40,159 nucleotides of DNA, taken from positions 1 to 40,159 of IMG/VR virus record IMGVR_UViG_3300025828_004984, one strand, 5' to 3'. Shown here in pieces: positions 26,334 through 33,655 of this stretch. The notes below the pieces were generated by a model, which was not told the origin of the DNA, ran no database searches, and saw nothing but the letters and a program-made list of their open reading frames with translations. The stretch comes from a virus. The stretch's first letter is position 1. The number at the start of each line of letters is the position of its first letter. The position numbers were made by a program, and so were the translations under genes.

Positions 26334-28251
26334 TCGGGCACGCTCCCGTCGCACAATCGTCCATAACCACCTCATCAGTGAACGACGACTGCACCAACGG
26401 AACGGTGAAATCGATCTTCGACAGCATCTTCTGATACTCCTCCTCAGTGCACTCCTCGTACGGAGGCATCGGGAAGTTGTGATCGGAGTGAAGCAAGAAC
26501 GACACCGACTTCAAGCCGTTCGTATAGTTCTTGGACAGCCACTCTTTGATCTCATCCAGTTCGTGCAAGCGGTAGTAGACAGTCACGGACACAGCGTTAT
26601 CTGCCCACTCCGTCTGCATACGCTTGACCCACTCCAACTGGTCCACAGCCGTCATATCGGCGGCCAGAACGGCGTCTGCTGGCGATTCACAGGGGAATTC
26701 GACAACATACCGGGTGCGGTCTTCACGACCATCAATACCCACATCGAACTGGACGTTGTAGCCACGACGACGACATGCATCAACAAGCGGATCAGAGGAA
26801 CCGAACCGAACTCGGCGGATGTAGTGGCGGGCGAACGCAGGATGCACGCCCGGGGTAACACCCGGAAGAAGAGCCAACGTCCCTGAAGGCTGAACGGTTG
26901 TCAAACGAACACTTTCCGGGAAATCGTGTTCTGTCGAATACTTCTCATCCAACTCACGCAGAGCAACATACGTCGGGTCCATCCACGACAACTGCTCGGT
27001 CGAAGCCTGCAGAACGCCTGTGATTGACTGCCCCAAGCGAGCGTTCTTGCGAACAATTTTCGTTGTCTTCTCGTAAGGGTATTCGAGACGGGTGATCTGC
27101 TTTTGGCACATGTAAAGAAGACGGGAAATCTCTTTCATCTGCTTCAATGACTCGACGTTTGGCAAGAAAATCGTTGAGAGGTTGCAAGATTCACCATCCC
27201 CCAGCGCGATCTCCGCACAAGGGTTGTAGCCCTCAATGGAGTTGTCTGTGCGCTTCTCTCCGAGACGCCCGTACCTGCGGGCCAACTTGCGGTTAACGAG
27301 GCCGTAGGGCTCTCCAGAGCCGTCGTAGCCGCCCCAGACTTCGGGCATGATCTCGTCCCACGAGTCGGCATAAATCGAGTTGTTCGAGTTGGCGCGCCAC
27401 GCTGGAATCTCACCGCTCGCCCAGTTCTTGGCTCGAAGGAACAACACGTCGTCAGGGTCACCAATTGCGATCTGCGCTGAACGGCGAGAAGAACCAGAGA
27501 CAACGATACGACCGATGATGTTGCAAATATCGAGCACGTCGATTGAACGCAACTTTTTGCCAGCCCGATTTTCCAGCACTTTGCAGATGTCTTCGATACC
27601 GTCGATGAGGGCGCCCGGACCTGACGCTGTGCCGCCGAACTTCTTCAACGGAGCGCCGTACTCACGGATGAGCAAAGTGGAGTAAGAGAACGATTTGCCC
27701 GTGTAGAAGTACGACTTCAGCACGGAGTGAACGAGACGTGACCAGCCCTGACGAGAGTCGGGGACGATGATGTCAGCGTCGTTCGTTTTTTCATGAGTGA
27801 TGCTGACCCCAGACTTCACCTTGGGCAGTTCGTGGATTTTGGATCGCTCCACAGAGAACCCGACGCCCCCACCGAGCATGAGATGGTCGAACAGGAATTC
27901 AAAGTCTTCGATGGTCTCAATGTTGATGAAGTAGCAGTTGTTCAGCGACGCAGCATTGAACTGCTGAACCAGAGGTGTTCCCAATTGCCAGAGGGCGCGA
28001 CCAGAGAACGAGCAGCGCAGGTTGAACATGTGGTCGAAAAGTGTTTCGGCTTCCTTCTGGGTGTATGGAACGCCGATTTCGATGGCGCCGTTGATGACAC
28101 GTTGGACTGTCTCGGGCCATGTCTCGATCTCGCCGTTTTCCTTAGGGCGAGAATAGGTACGCAGGTAAACGATTTCACCCATTCCATTGAAACCCCACGG
28201 GGGCGTCTTTAGGGCGTAAGAGGCTACAAATTCATCAGTAAGCAGGGTCAT
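26326..28251 (-). CDS. nrdJ: Class II (adenosylcobalamin-dependent) ribonucleotide reductase
   Basis: A 641-residue monomer-type class II reductase that makes dNTPs for phage replication using a cobalamin radical. Features: LNNC with the first redox Cys, NPCAEI with the thiyl-radical Cys (C345) and Glu, ESCNLS with the second redox Cys, QPSGTLALLPGVTPG phosphate-binding region, and a C-terminal CATGACPIK tail whose cysteine pair would be re-reduced by thioredoxin or a similar donor. Chosen start is the ATG at 28251 because GGAG lies 6 nt upstream; an upstream in-frame start at 28299 lacks one. Slightly shorter than the Lactobacillus enzyme (about 740). No NrdR box or cobalamin riboswitch seen. 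It is transcribed opposite to the head operon and converges with the nuclease genes. Confidence 0.95.
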   Translation of the reverse strand: MTLLTDEFVASYALKTPPWGFNGMGEIVYLRTYSRPKENGEIETWPETVQRVINGAIEIGVPYTQKEAETLFDHMFNLRCSFSGRALWQLGTPLVQQFNAASLNNCYFINIETIEDFEFLFDHLMLGGGVGFSVERSKIHELPKVKSGVSITHEKTNDADIIVPDSRQGWSRLVHSVLKSYFYTGKSFSYSTLLIREYGAPLKKFGGTASGPGALIDGIEDICKVLENRAGKKLRSIDVLDICNIIGRIVVSGSSRRSAQIAIGDPDDVLFLRAKNWASGEIPAWRANSNNSIYADSWDEIMPEVWGGYDGSGEPYGLVNRKLARRYGRLGEKRTDNSIEGYNPCAEIALGDGESCNLSTIFLPNVESLKQMKEISRLLYMCQKQITRLEYPYEKTTKIVRKNARLGQSITGVLQASTEQLSWMDPTYVALRELDEKYSTEHDFPESVRLTTVQPSGTLALLPGVTPGVHPAFARHYIRRVRFGSSDPLVDACRRRGYNVQFDVGIDGREDRTRYVVEFPCESPADAVLAADMTAVDQLEWVKRMQTEWADNAVSVTVYYRLHELDEIKEWLSKNYTNGLKSVSFLLHSDHNFPMPPYEECTEEEYQKMLSKIDFTVPLVQSSFTDEVVMDDCATGACPIK

Positions 28252-28309
28252 TGGGTGCTCCGTTTGTTTAAATTGGTTTGCCGGGTCCGTTTGCAGCACC
28301 CGTTAGAAG

Positions 28310-28315
28310 ATTGTA
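28310..28315 (-). promoter_or_regulatory. Possible -10 element for the reductase gene (TACAAT)
   Basis: On the - strand, TACAAT lies about 60 nt upstream of the chosen start in the 88-nt gap. The -35 position 17 nt further upstream is a poor match, so this is tentative. Confidence 0.3.
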
Positions 28316-28339
28316 GCGCGTCGCAAAATACTGAAAGCG

Positions 28340-28687
28340 TTAAGCCAATCCTAGATTTCGCGCTTCCTCCAGAGGAATGTGCTTTCCGGCAGGATATTTG
28401 AGGACTTTAGTTTTTGTGAATGGGGTTATTTGTTTTTCTTCCCAGATGTCCTCCTCCACCAGAAATGTTTGAGTCCCCACAAGTGACTCGATCTCGTTAA
28501 ATCCGGCAATGTGATCTGGCGGTCCAAGTTCGCCAGCGCAGTTGCCGTTTGGTTCTCCGCAAACCGGGCACGGTTCGCCGGTGGCTCGTGACACACGGAT
28601 TTCACGACCGCCGACCCAAACTGTGTCAGCGCGACGCCCGATGCCAAAACCCCCGTCAAAACCAATCATTCCCCCATCGTACACCAT
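28340..28687 (-). CDS. Small hypothetical protein with CxxC pair
   Basis: A 115-residue protein. Residues ~25-50 include EPCPVCGEPNGNC, a zinc-knuckle-like Cys arrangement, and the C-terminal half has an acidic/basic beta-rich stretch (EEKQITPFTKTKVLKY). The N-terminus is Gly-rich. It is separated by 5 nt from the upstream gene on the same strand, and probably lies in one operon with the reductase. No function recognised. Confidence 0.65.
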   Translation of the reverse strand: MVYDGGMIGFDGGFGIGRRADTVWVGGREIRVSRATGEPCPVCGEPNGNCAGELGPPDHIAGFNEIESLVGTQTFLVEEDIWEEKQITPFTKTKVLKYPAGKHIPLEEARNLGLA

Positions 28688-28692
28688 CGGTG

Positions 28693-29349
28693 TTACATGA
28701 AAATTTGCGTATTGAAGCCGTTTTCTCCGAGCGCTTCAAGAATTCTGAACCGCTCATCTTCGTCCGGATCTTCGTAATCCGCACGCAGCGACATGGCCAT
28801 CATAGCGGGGAACGGCGAGTCGCGCAAAATTTTCCCAACTCCGCGTGTGTAGGCAAGGCTATCTGCCCACAAAATGAATTTATCGGCTAGATACTGATAA
28901 GGTGCACTTATTAATGTTGCTTCAGGATCATAACCATCGGGCAGTGTCACGTGCGTTACCGTGAGGCATTCAGCGATGTTCGGGTCACCGGCAGCAAACG
29001 ACTCGGCCATCGTTTTCGTCCTTGGGATCTCCGGCGTTTTGTTATGATAACCCTCGGCCACCATCGTTAGTTCATCGCAACCAAAGTAAGCACCCATCAC
29101 ATGAAGCGCACCCGACGAGATAGAAAACCTCTCCTCAATCGAGTTTTTCATTCGATCCCGCTTCATCTGAACAATCATTGCCAGACGATCGTCAATCCAT
29201 CCGATAAAATTAAAAGGAACGTCTTCACCGACGCCAAATTCAGCAACCAAAGACTCCTTGGCGACCTGCGCACTAGACAGCGCAAGCGCTAACTTGGAAT
29301 ATGTGTCGGGGTAGAAATCCACACAAAGGAACAATAGTCGAAAAATCAA
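28693..29349 (-). CDS. Hypothetical protein in reductase operon
   Basis: A 218-residue protein with no motif I recognise. The first ~12 residues (MIFRLLFLCVDF) are hydrophobic but too short for a membrane segment, and the true start may be further in, at the Val/GTG of VDFYPDTYSK; no good ribosome site decides it. The central part is soluble and mixed. Its 5' end lies 19 bp from a gene on the other strand, so two divergent promoters would have to overlap, or one start is wrong. Confidence 0.65.
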   Translation of the reverse strand: MIFRLLFLCVDFYPDTYSKLALALSSAQVAKESLVAEFGVGEDVPFNFIGWIDDRLAMIVQMKRDRMKNSIEERFSISSGALHVMGAYFGCDELTMVAEGYHNKTPEIPRTKTMAESFAAGDPNIAECLTVTHVTLPDGYDPEATLISAPYQYLADKFILWADSLAYTRGVGKILRDSPFPAMMAMSLRADYEDPDEDERFRILEALGENGFNTQIFM

Positions 29350-29368
29350 ACAGGAAGATGAACCTCAA

Positions 29369-29665
29369 ATGAGCACCAATAAGAAAAAGACGCCGGCCAA
29401 GAAGACGCCAGCCAAGAAGACCCCGGCAAAGGCCACAGCCGCGAAAAAGGCGCCTGCTAAGAAGTCACCCGCGAAGAAGGCGCCCGCCAAAAAGAACCCG
29501 CCAAAGCAAAAGCCAACCGGGCCTTACGCCGAGGCACCCAAGCCCAAGACCGCCACAGAGCCAGCACCAGCACCAGCACCAGCACCAGCCGTCGAAATTA
29601 CCGAAGAAATCATCTTGGAGAAGCCGTCATGGATCGCTCGCCTCGTGACGAAGTTCAAGAAGTGA
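29369..29665 (+). CDS. Histone H1-like Lys/Ala/Pro-repeat protein
   Basis: A 98-residue protein whose residues 5-45 repeat KKTPAK-like units, as in the tails of eukaryotic H1, bacterial H1-like proteins and actinobacterial HupB (HU). It is followed by a Pro/Ala linker with an APAPAPAPA run and a helical C-terminus (WIARLVTKFKK). No HU fold is present, so it is a bare cationic tail. It likely binds DNA, either condensing phage DNA or modulating host nucleoid structure; function is inferred from composition. AGGAAG at 29352-29357 lies 11 nt before the ATG. Confidence 0.8.
   Translation: MSTNKKKTPAKKTPAKKTPAKATAAKKAPAKKSPAKKAPAKKNPPKQKPTGPYAEAPKPKTATEPAPAPAPAPAVEITEEIILEKPSWIARLVTKFKK
29384..29503 (+). 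repeat. Lys-Thr-Pro-Ala-Lys coding repeat
   Basis: Imperfect tandem repeats of about 15 nt (AAGACGCCGGCCAAG variants) encode the cationic tail. The codons vary between units, so selection is on protein composition, though slippage could have formed it. Confidence 0.8.
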
Positions 29666-29781
29666 ACAACGAGGACGCAGAGGAAATCATCCGTCTGGCG
29701 TCAATATTTTCCGGAGTGCCAAAACGGCAAATGACCCTTCAACGGGCGAAACGAATTCTGAAACGCCAAAAAGGTAGGTAG
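29629..29781 (+). CDS. Small basic hypothetical protein
   Basis: A 50-residue frame (starting MDRSPRDEVQEVN) that overlaps the end of the H1-like gene in another frame and ends 2 nt before the next start. GGAG at 29617-29620 gives a ribosome site 8 nt before the ATG. The C-terminus is very basic (RAKRILKRQKGR). Accepted because it fills the otherwise unexplained 118-nt gap between two genes and has correct spacing on both sides. Confidence 0.55.
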   Translation: MDRSPRDEVQEVNNEDAEEIIRLASIFSGVPKRQMTLQRAKRILKRQKGR

Positions 29782-29783
29782 CG

Positions 29784-30464
29784 ATGTTTCTGCGGGTGCA
29801 GGACGACTTCATCCCAAGCGACCTGCTGGCAGCAGTAGACGCTGACCCCACGTTTTTCCCTGACGACATGTCCGGGCACGACAACATCGGCGAATACCTA
29901 AACGAGTTCCACGATACGGAATGCGACTGCTACGCGCCGTACATGTTTTGGGACGGATGGTGGCGCTCGCCCGCAGACACGAATCGCAAAAAAGTTATCG
30001 AAGCGATTTGGTCTACCCCCGGCATCCTGCCGTATCCGATCGAAGACATCGTCGGTTTCGAATACTGGACACGCACGTTCGGTGTCGGCCAGTTCCTCGC
30101 TCCCCACTGCGACGAGGACACGTTCCTGTATGCGAGCGACAAGATTTTCCATGGACCAAAAATTGGTTGCGTCTGGTACGGAACAAGCGAAGCGACCGGC
30201 GGTTTTTTGGAACTTCACAACAGCGTCGTCCCCGAAGGCTCAGAGCAGTTGGAACGCGACGTCATCGATCAACACCTGTCGACGATTGACGAACGGGAGC
30301 GAATCAAGTACCGTCCGAACCGCCTCGTCGTTTTTGACGCCGGTCACCGGCTTCACGAAACAACAAGAACTTTGAGCGGCAAAAGGCAGGTGATGGTCAT
30401 CAACGTGTGGCACAAGGACTGCCCGCCTTCCGCTCTCCAAACCGGAGATTTCTTTACCGAATGA
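29784..30464 (+). CDS. 2-oxoglutarate/Fe(II)-dependent oxygenase
   Basis: A 226-residue prolyl-hydroxylase-like oxygenase. It couples 2-oxoglutarate decarboxylation to hydroxylation of a substrate that the sequence does not identify. Iron ligands: H108-x-D110 (HCDED) and a distal His in GHRLHE (H188 or H191), followed about 10 residues later by a Lys/Arg (GKRQVMVINVW) for 2-oxoglutarate. The first gene of four successive oxygenase-like genes. AAGGTAGG provides a ribosome site before the ATG. Its stop overlaps the next start (ATGA). Cytoplasmic: no signal peptide. Confidence 0.85.
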   Translation: MFLRVQDDFIPSDLLAAVDADPTFFPDDMSGHDNIGEYLNEFHDTECDCYAPYMFWDGWWRSPADTNRKKVIEAIWSTPGILPYPIEDIVGFEYWTRTFGVGQFLAPHCDEDTFLYASDKIFHGPKIGCVWYGTSEATGGFLELHNSVVPEGSEQLERDVIDQHLSTIDERERIKYRPNRLVVFDAGHRLHETTRTLSGKRQVMVINVWHKDCPPSALQTGDFFTE

Positions 30465-31108
30465 TTGACCTAGAACGCGTTTCGCTGATCGACCTCGGGA
30501 TCTGGACTGGGAAAATTGATGACGTTGACCCGCTCCAGATCGCATCCGATATAAAAAACTACGCACAGACAATTGAGCAGGCATGCCCGGAGTACGGGAT
30601 TATTTCCCGTGGCTTCGTTCAGTTCGAAGATCTCGTCATGCCAATCACCCCAGAAGTGGTCAAACTGCAGGAGGCCGTTCATGACCGGCTCAAACATTTG
30701 ACCGGACGCGACTACATGCTTCACGATACGTGGGCAGTTGACCTCGAATACAACCAGAGCGTCATCGCCCACTCCCACCACTCAAATCTTCACCTTCACC
30801 CACACGAATTCTTCAGTGTTACTTACTACCCGCAAGTACCAGAAGGGTCAGCGGAATTGGTGTTCAATGTTGATTACTGCGCGACAATGAGTAGCACTGT
30901 CAGCGTCAAACCAGAAGTTGGCACCGTAGTCATTTTCAACTCGTTCATCCAGCACATGACATCGCGACATAAAAGCCAAGATTCTCGGCTTGTAGTCAGT
31001 ATGAACTGGGGTCCGGTAGAGCCAACACTCAGTCCGAATGCCGACTGGTCGGTATACTGGGAACGACCAATCGTTGATCAGCCAAAGAAACCTGATGAAA
31101 AGCAGTAA
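30461..31108 (+). CDS. Putative 2OG/Fe(II) oxygenase, PF13759-like
   Basis: A 215-residue protein from the ATG that overlaps the previous stop; a longer upstream start was rejected for that reason. Residues ~105-185 follow the pattern of the putative 2OG-Fe(II) oxygenase family PF13759: HLHPHEFFSVTYYP, then AELVF, then VGTVVIFNSFIQHMT and finally RLVVSMNW, giving His ligands in the first and third elements and the 2OG-binding Arg in the last. This is a different branch from the genes on either side. Its substrate is unknown; association with the neighbouring oxygenases suggests successive oxidation steps or parallel targets. Confidence 0.75.
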   Translation: MIDLERVSLIDLGIWTGKIDDVDPLQIASDIKNYAQTIEQACPEYGIISRGFVQFEDLVMPITPEVVKLQEAVHDRLKHLTGRDYMLHDTWAVDLEYNQSVIAHSHHSNLHLHPHEFFSVTYYPQVPEGSAELVFNVDYCATMSSTVSVKPEVGTVVIFNSFIQHMTSRHKSQDSRLVVSMNWGPVEPTLSPNADWSVYWERPIVDQPKKPDEKQ

Positions 31109-31781
31109 ATCCATCCATGTAAACGAGAATTTTTTGTCGAAAGACGAACTTTCTTTTTGGATGCGTTATTTTACGAAACCGGGTTTTTACAAACTGGCTG
31201 GCGAACACCTAGTTTTTGACCAACAGGCATTCCCATTGATTTTCCAAGACGTCGACGACCACGACGCGTTTTATAAAGGCGAAAGGGAATTAGTCAACCG
31301 GATTAACGAGGAAGTCGAAAACACGTTCGGCGAAAAAGTTTTATCTGACCACTCAATTTCGTTCCGCAAATGGGAAAAAGGTTTCCGCCTTGTAGAGCAC
31401 AGCGACGCGTTTTACCAGCGTTACGAACTCGACTTACAAAACAAGTACCCAAACCGCCTGCCAATGGCGTTCAACGATTTCGCGACCATCTTGTACTACA
31501 ACGACGACTATGAAGGTGGGGAAATTCGATTCCCGGATTGCGATTTGAAAATCAAACCGACACCCGGGATGCTGATCATGTTCCCCTGCACACATGTGCA
31601 TGAAGTCCTAGAAGTAACTGCGGGAGAGCGCTTCATGAGCGCCCACTTTTGGACACGATGCAAAACTGTCGCAATGGCAATCGCCCAACCCGACATGAGC
31701 AACTGGGAGTGGATTTACCGAAACCCACAAGATGCCTTAAAAATGCTGGAACACACTGAATCCCGACCGCCAGAGGACTGA
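31095..31781 (+). CDS. 2OG/Fe(II) oxygenase, P4H-like, tandem paralogue A
   Basis: A 228-residue oxygenase of the prolyl-4-hydroxylase (P4Hc) type. Ligands H102-x-D104 and H169, with R179 ten residues on for 2-oxoglutarate (GERFMSAHFW). The double-stranded-helix core is ATILYYNDDYEGGEI...IKPTPGMLIMFPCTHVHEV. Start chosen at 31095 because the upstream frame lies inside the previous gene; this overlaps it by 14 nt. It shares long conserved strings with the following gene, so the pair arose by duplication. Confidence 0.85.
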   Translation: MKSSKSIHVNENFLSKDELSFWMRYFTKPGFYKLAGEHLVFDQQAFPLIFQDVDDHDAFYKGERELVNRINEEVENTFGEKVLSDHSISFRKWEKGFRLVEHSDAFYQRYELDLQNKYPNRLPMAFNDFATILYYNDDYEGGEIRFPDCDLKIKPTPGMLIMFPCTHVHEVLEVTAGERFMSAHFWTRCKTVAMAIAQPDMSNWEWIYRNPQDALKMLEHTESRPPED

Positions 31782-31782
31782 C

Positions 31783-32526
31783 ATGGATCTACGCGAGGCT
31801 TACCCTCAACTTTACATTTTCCCCAACTTCATCAGTGGAGATGAACTGTCCTTCTGGCAAAAAAATGTTCGCAATGAGGGCTTCTGGAATGAGATCCCCC
31901 CAAATGATCACCACGAACAGTTAGATCAACCGAACCATTACTCCATCAACCCTGATGCCATGCACTGGCCTCACGTTGAGCGTAAAGAGTCTGAACTGGT
32001 TGGCAAGATCAACGCTGCCGTCGAACATAAATTCGGTGAAACGTTTTTGACCAACTCGACTTGGTATTTTCGCAAGTGGGTTGCCGGCATGGAGCAGGGG
32101 TTGCACCACGACTCCGCGCACGCTGATTGGACATTGGACTTCCGCCAAAAAGACGGAGACGGACAGACGCCAGCGGCGATCGCCTTTCACGACATAGCAA
32201 CAATCTTGTATTACAACGACGATTTTGATGGCGGAGAACTTTATTTTTACCGACCCGAACTGCAGATCAAGCCATCCGCCGGAATGCTCGTGATGATGCC
32301 ATGCACCGACCCGTATATCCACGGCGTCAGGAAAATCCTCGGTGGTGAACGATTCATTTCCGCCCATTTTTGGACTCGGGCCAAGACCGTCGCCATGGTC
32401 CAGCACGCAGAACTGGACGACACGTGGCGCATGAAATGGCGCGACTGCCATAAGGTAGACCGGCTGGTGACAAACCCGGGCAACGAGGCTCCGGATGGAT
32501 CAGAACCTCTACCGGACGACGAGTGA
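31783..32526 (+). CDS. 2OG/Fe(II) oxygenase, P4H-like, tandem paralogue B
   Basis: A 247-residue oxygenase. Ligands H108-x-D110 (HHDSAHAD) and H180, with R190 ten residues later in GGERFISAHFW. It shares SGDELSFW, ATILYYNDD, GGE, a PCT strand and SAHFWTR with paralogue A. The region between the HxD and the distal His is longer and the C-terminus is a different acidic tail (EPLPDDE). GAGGA 6 nt before the ATG. Retained active-site residues argue against decay. A divergent second substrate is plausible. Confidence 0.85.
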   Translation: MDLREAYPQLYIFPNFISGDELSFWQKNVRNEGFWNEIPPNDHHEQLDQPNHYSINPDAMHWPHVERKESELVGKINAAVEHKFGETFLTNSTWYFRKWVAGMEQGLHHDSAHADWTLDFRQKDGDGQTPAAIAFHDIATILYYNDDFDGGELYFYRPELQIKPSAGMLVMMPCTDPYIHGVRKILGGERFISAHFWTRAKTVAMVQHAELDDTWRMKWRDCHKVDRLVTNPGNEAPDGSEPLPDDE

Positions 32527-32532
32527 AAATGG

Positions 32533-32538
32533 TATATT
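32533..32538 (+). promoter_or_regulatory. -10 element for a leaderless transcript (TATATT)
   Basis: TATATT ends 7 nt before the ATG at 32546, with no ribosome site in between. It lies in the short gap after the oxygenase cluster, suggesting a new transcript starts here. Confidence 0.5.
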
Positions 32539-32545
32539 TGCCGTC

Positions 32546-32893
32546 ATGAGCGAATCAGTCGAAGATCTCCCAGCAGTCGAATCAGATCAGGTCGAGGCCG
32601 TCATGGATCTCGGCAGCCACTACCAAGGTGTGATTTTGCACACTGACGAGTGGGGCTCCTACGACATCCGATACGACAACAAGACGCTTCACGTCCTTAA
32701 GCCCGTACAGATGTTCGACGATGACGGCAATGCGCTTTTCATGTACGAGATCATCGGGCACCACACAATCGAAGAGGACCTGCCGTTCCCGCTTGACCTT
32801 CCCACGATGGAGCGCTACGCCCGCATCCTGATCACGCTCGTCAACACCGAAAAGCCCGACGAGGCGACTGAGGCCGACGAGGCATCTGAGTAA
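32546..32893 (+). CDS. Acidic hypothetical protein
   Basis: A 115-residue acidic protein (Glu/Asp-rich N- and C-termini) with a central beta-rich part (SYDIRYDNKTLHVLKP). The ATG at 32546 fits the upstream -10; an in-frame ATG at 32495 lies within the preceding gene and is less likely. No domain recognised. Confidence 0.65.
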   Translation: MSESVEDLPAVESDQVEAVMDLGSHYQGVILHTDEWGSYDIRYDNKTLHVLKPVQMFDDDGNALFMYEIIGHHTIEEDLPFPLDLPTMERYARILITLVNTEKPDEATEADEASE

Positions 32894-32896
32894 TAT
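32891..32896 (+). promoter_or_regulatory. -10 element for a leaderless transcript (TAATAT)
   Basis: TAATAT overlaps the TAA stop of the previous gene and ends 7 nt before the GTG at 32904. No ribosome site with correct spacing is present. Confidence 0.5.
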
Positions 32897-32903
32897 TCGG
32901 TAG

Positions 32904-33317
32904 GTGACTACCGAACATCGTAAGGCCCCACGCAAGACCGTCGAGTCGATCGACCGTGTCGGCGGCTGGGGAAACGTAAAATATTTACATCATCTTGAAT
33001 GCGGCCACATCGAGAGTCGCCCGCGCGCTTCGACAGCCCCAAAACTCGGGTGCGTCACATGTCTGCGTGTCAAAAATCGCCAAGAACCAGAAGGTTTACA
33101 ACAAGTAAACGTCGAGGTTGTTGACTTTGGCGCTCAGATCGCCCAAGATGAAATCACCACCAACCAACTCGCTTCCCGACTGGCCAAAACACTGGGGGTC
33201 CCAACGGAAGCGATAGGTCTGCATCAAGAAATACAAGAATCTGGTAGGAGTAGCGTCCAATACGCGGTGGTCTACCTTTCAAAAGACGACATCTACCGGA
33301 TCATTGGGGGACCATGA
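32904..33317 (+). CDS. Hypothetical protein with zinc-finger-like Cys/His cluster
   Basis: A 137-residue protein from a GTG start. Residues ~30-55 have LECGH followed by CVTC, a CH...CxxC set that could bind zinc. The second half is mixed and rich in Gln/Glu. Stop overlaps the WhiB start (ATGA), so it is probably co-translated with that regulator. Function unknown. Confidence 0.65.
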   Translation: MTTEHRKAPRKTVESIDRVGGWGNVKYLHHLECGHIESRPRASTAPKLGCVTCLRVKNRQEPEGLQQVNVEVVDFGAQIAQDEITTNQLASRLAKTLGVPTEAIGLHQEIQESGRSSVQYAVVYLSKDDIYRIIGGP

Positions 33318-33655
33318 CAGCAATACCCGAAGCGCCACCAACAGGAGGTGCCTGCAAAGGCCACGACGTCGAAATGTGGTTTCCTCTTCGAGACATGAAG
33401 AGGACACGCGACGTCCACCGAAAAATAGAGGAAAACATCCGCAAAGCAAAAGAAATTTGCTCCGGATGCTCAGTAAAAGACCAGTGCCTCGAATACTCGC
33501 TGCACTGGGAACCATATGGAATATGGGGTGGGCTTGACGAGTCGCAACGGCACGAGGTCCGTATAAAAAGAAACATTTTCCCTCAACGGCAAGGCATGAT
33601 CAACATGCCCGGACGTGGAACAAAACGAGTGCAAAATGTTTCAACATACAAGTGA
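33314..33655 (+). CDS. WhiB-family iron-sulfur transcription regulator
   Basis: A 113-residue WhiB-like protein. It has the four-cysteine cluster-binding set C14, C49, C52 and C58 (CxxC plus CxxxxxC) and the GIWGGLDE turn typical of the family, then a basic C-terminus. WhiB proteins bind a 4Fe-4S cluster and act on transcription through the host principal sigma factor. Phage copies (for example mycobacteriophage TM4 WhiB) can repress host whiB genes and influence superinfection; that is known for the family, not shown here. Its presence points to an actinobacterial host. Confidence 0.93.
   Translation: MTAIPEAPPTGGACKGHDVEMWFPLRDMKRTRDVHRKIEENIRKAKEICSGCSVKDQCLEYSLHWEPYGIWGGLDESQRHEVRIKRNIFPQRQGMINMPGRGTKRVQNVSTYK

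Noticed and set aside
28252-28339. Possible cobalamin riboswitch upstream of the B12-dependent reductase
   Set aside because: The gap is only 88 nt, too short for a full cobalamin aptamer, and no B12-box-like sequence is visible.
29358-29372. Four-codon frame (MNLK) overlapping the H1-like gene start as ATGA
   Set aside because: A ribosome site lies directly against its ATG with too little spacing; probably chance.
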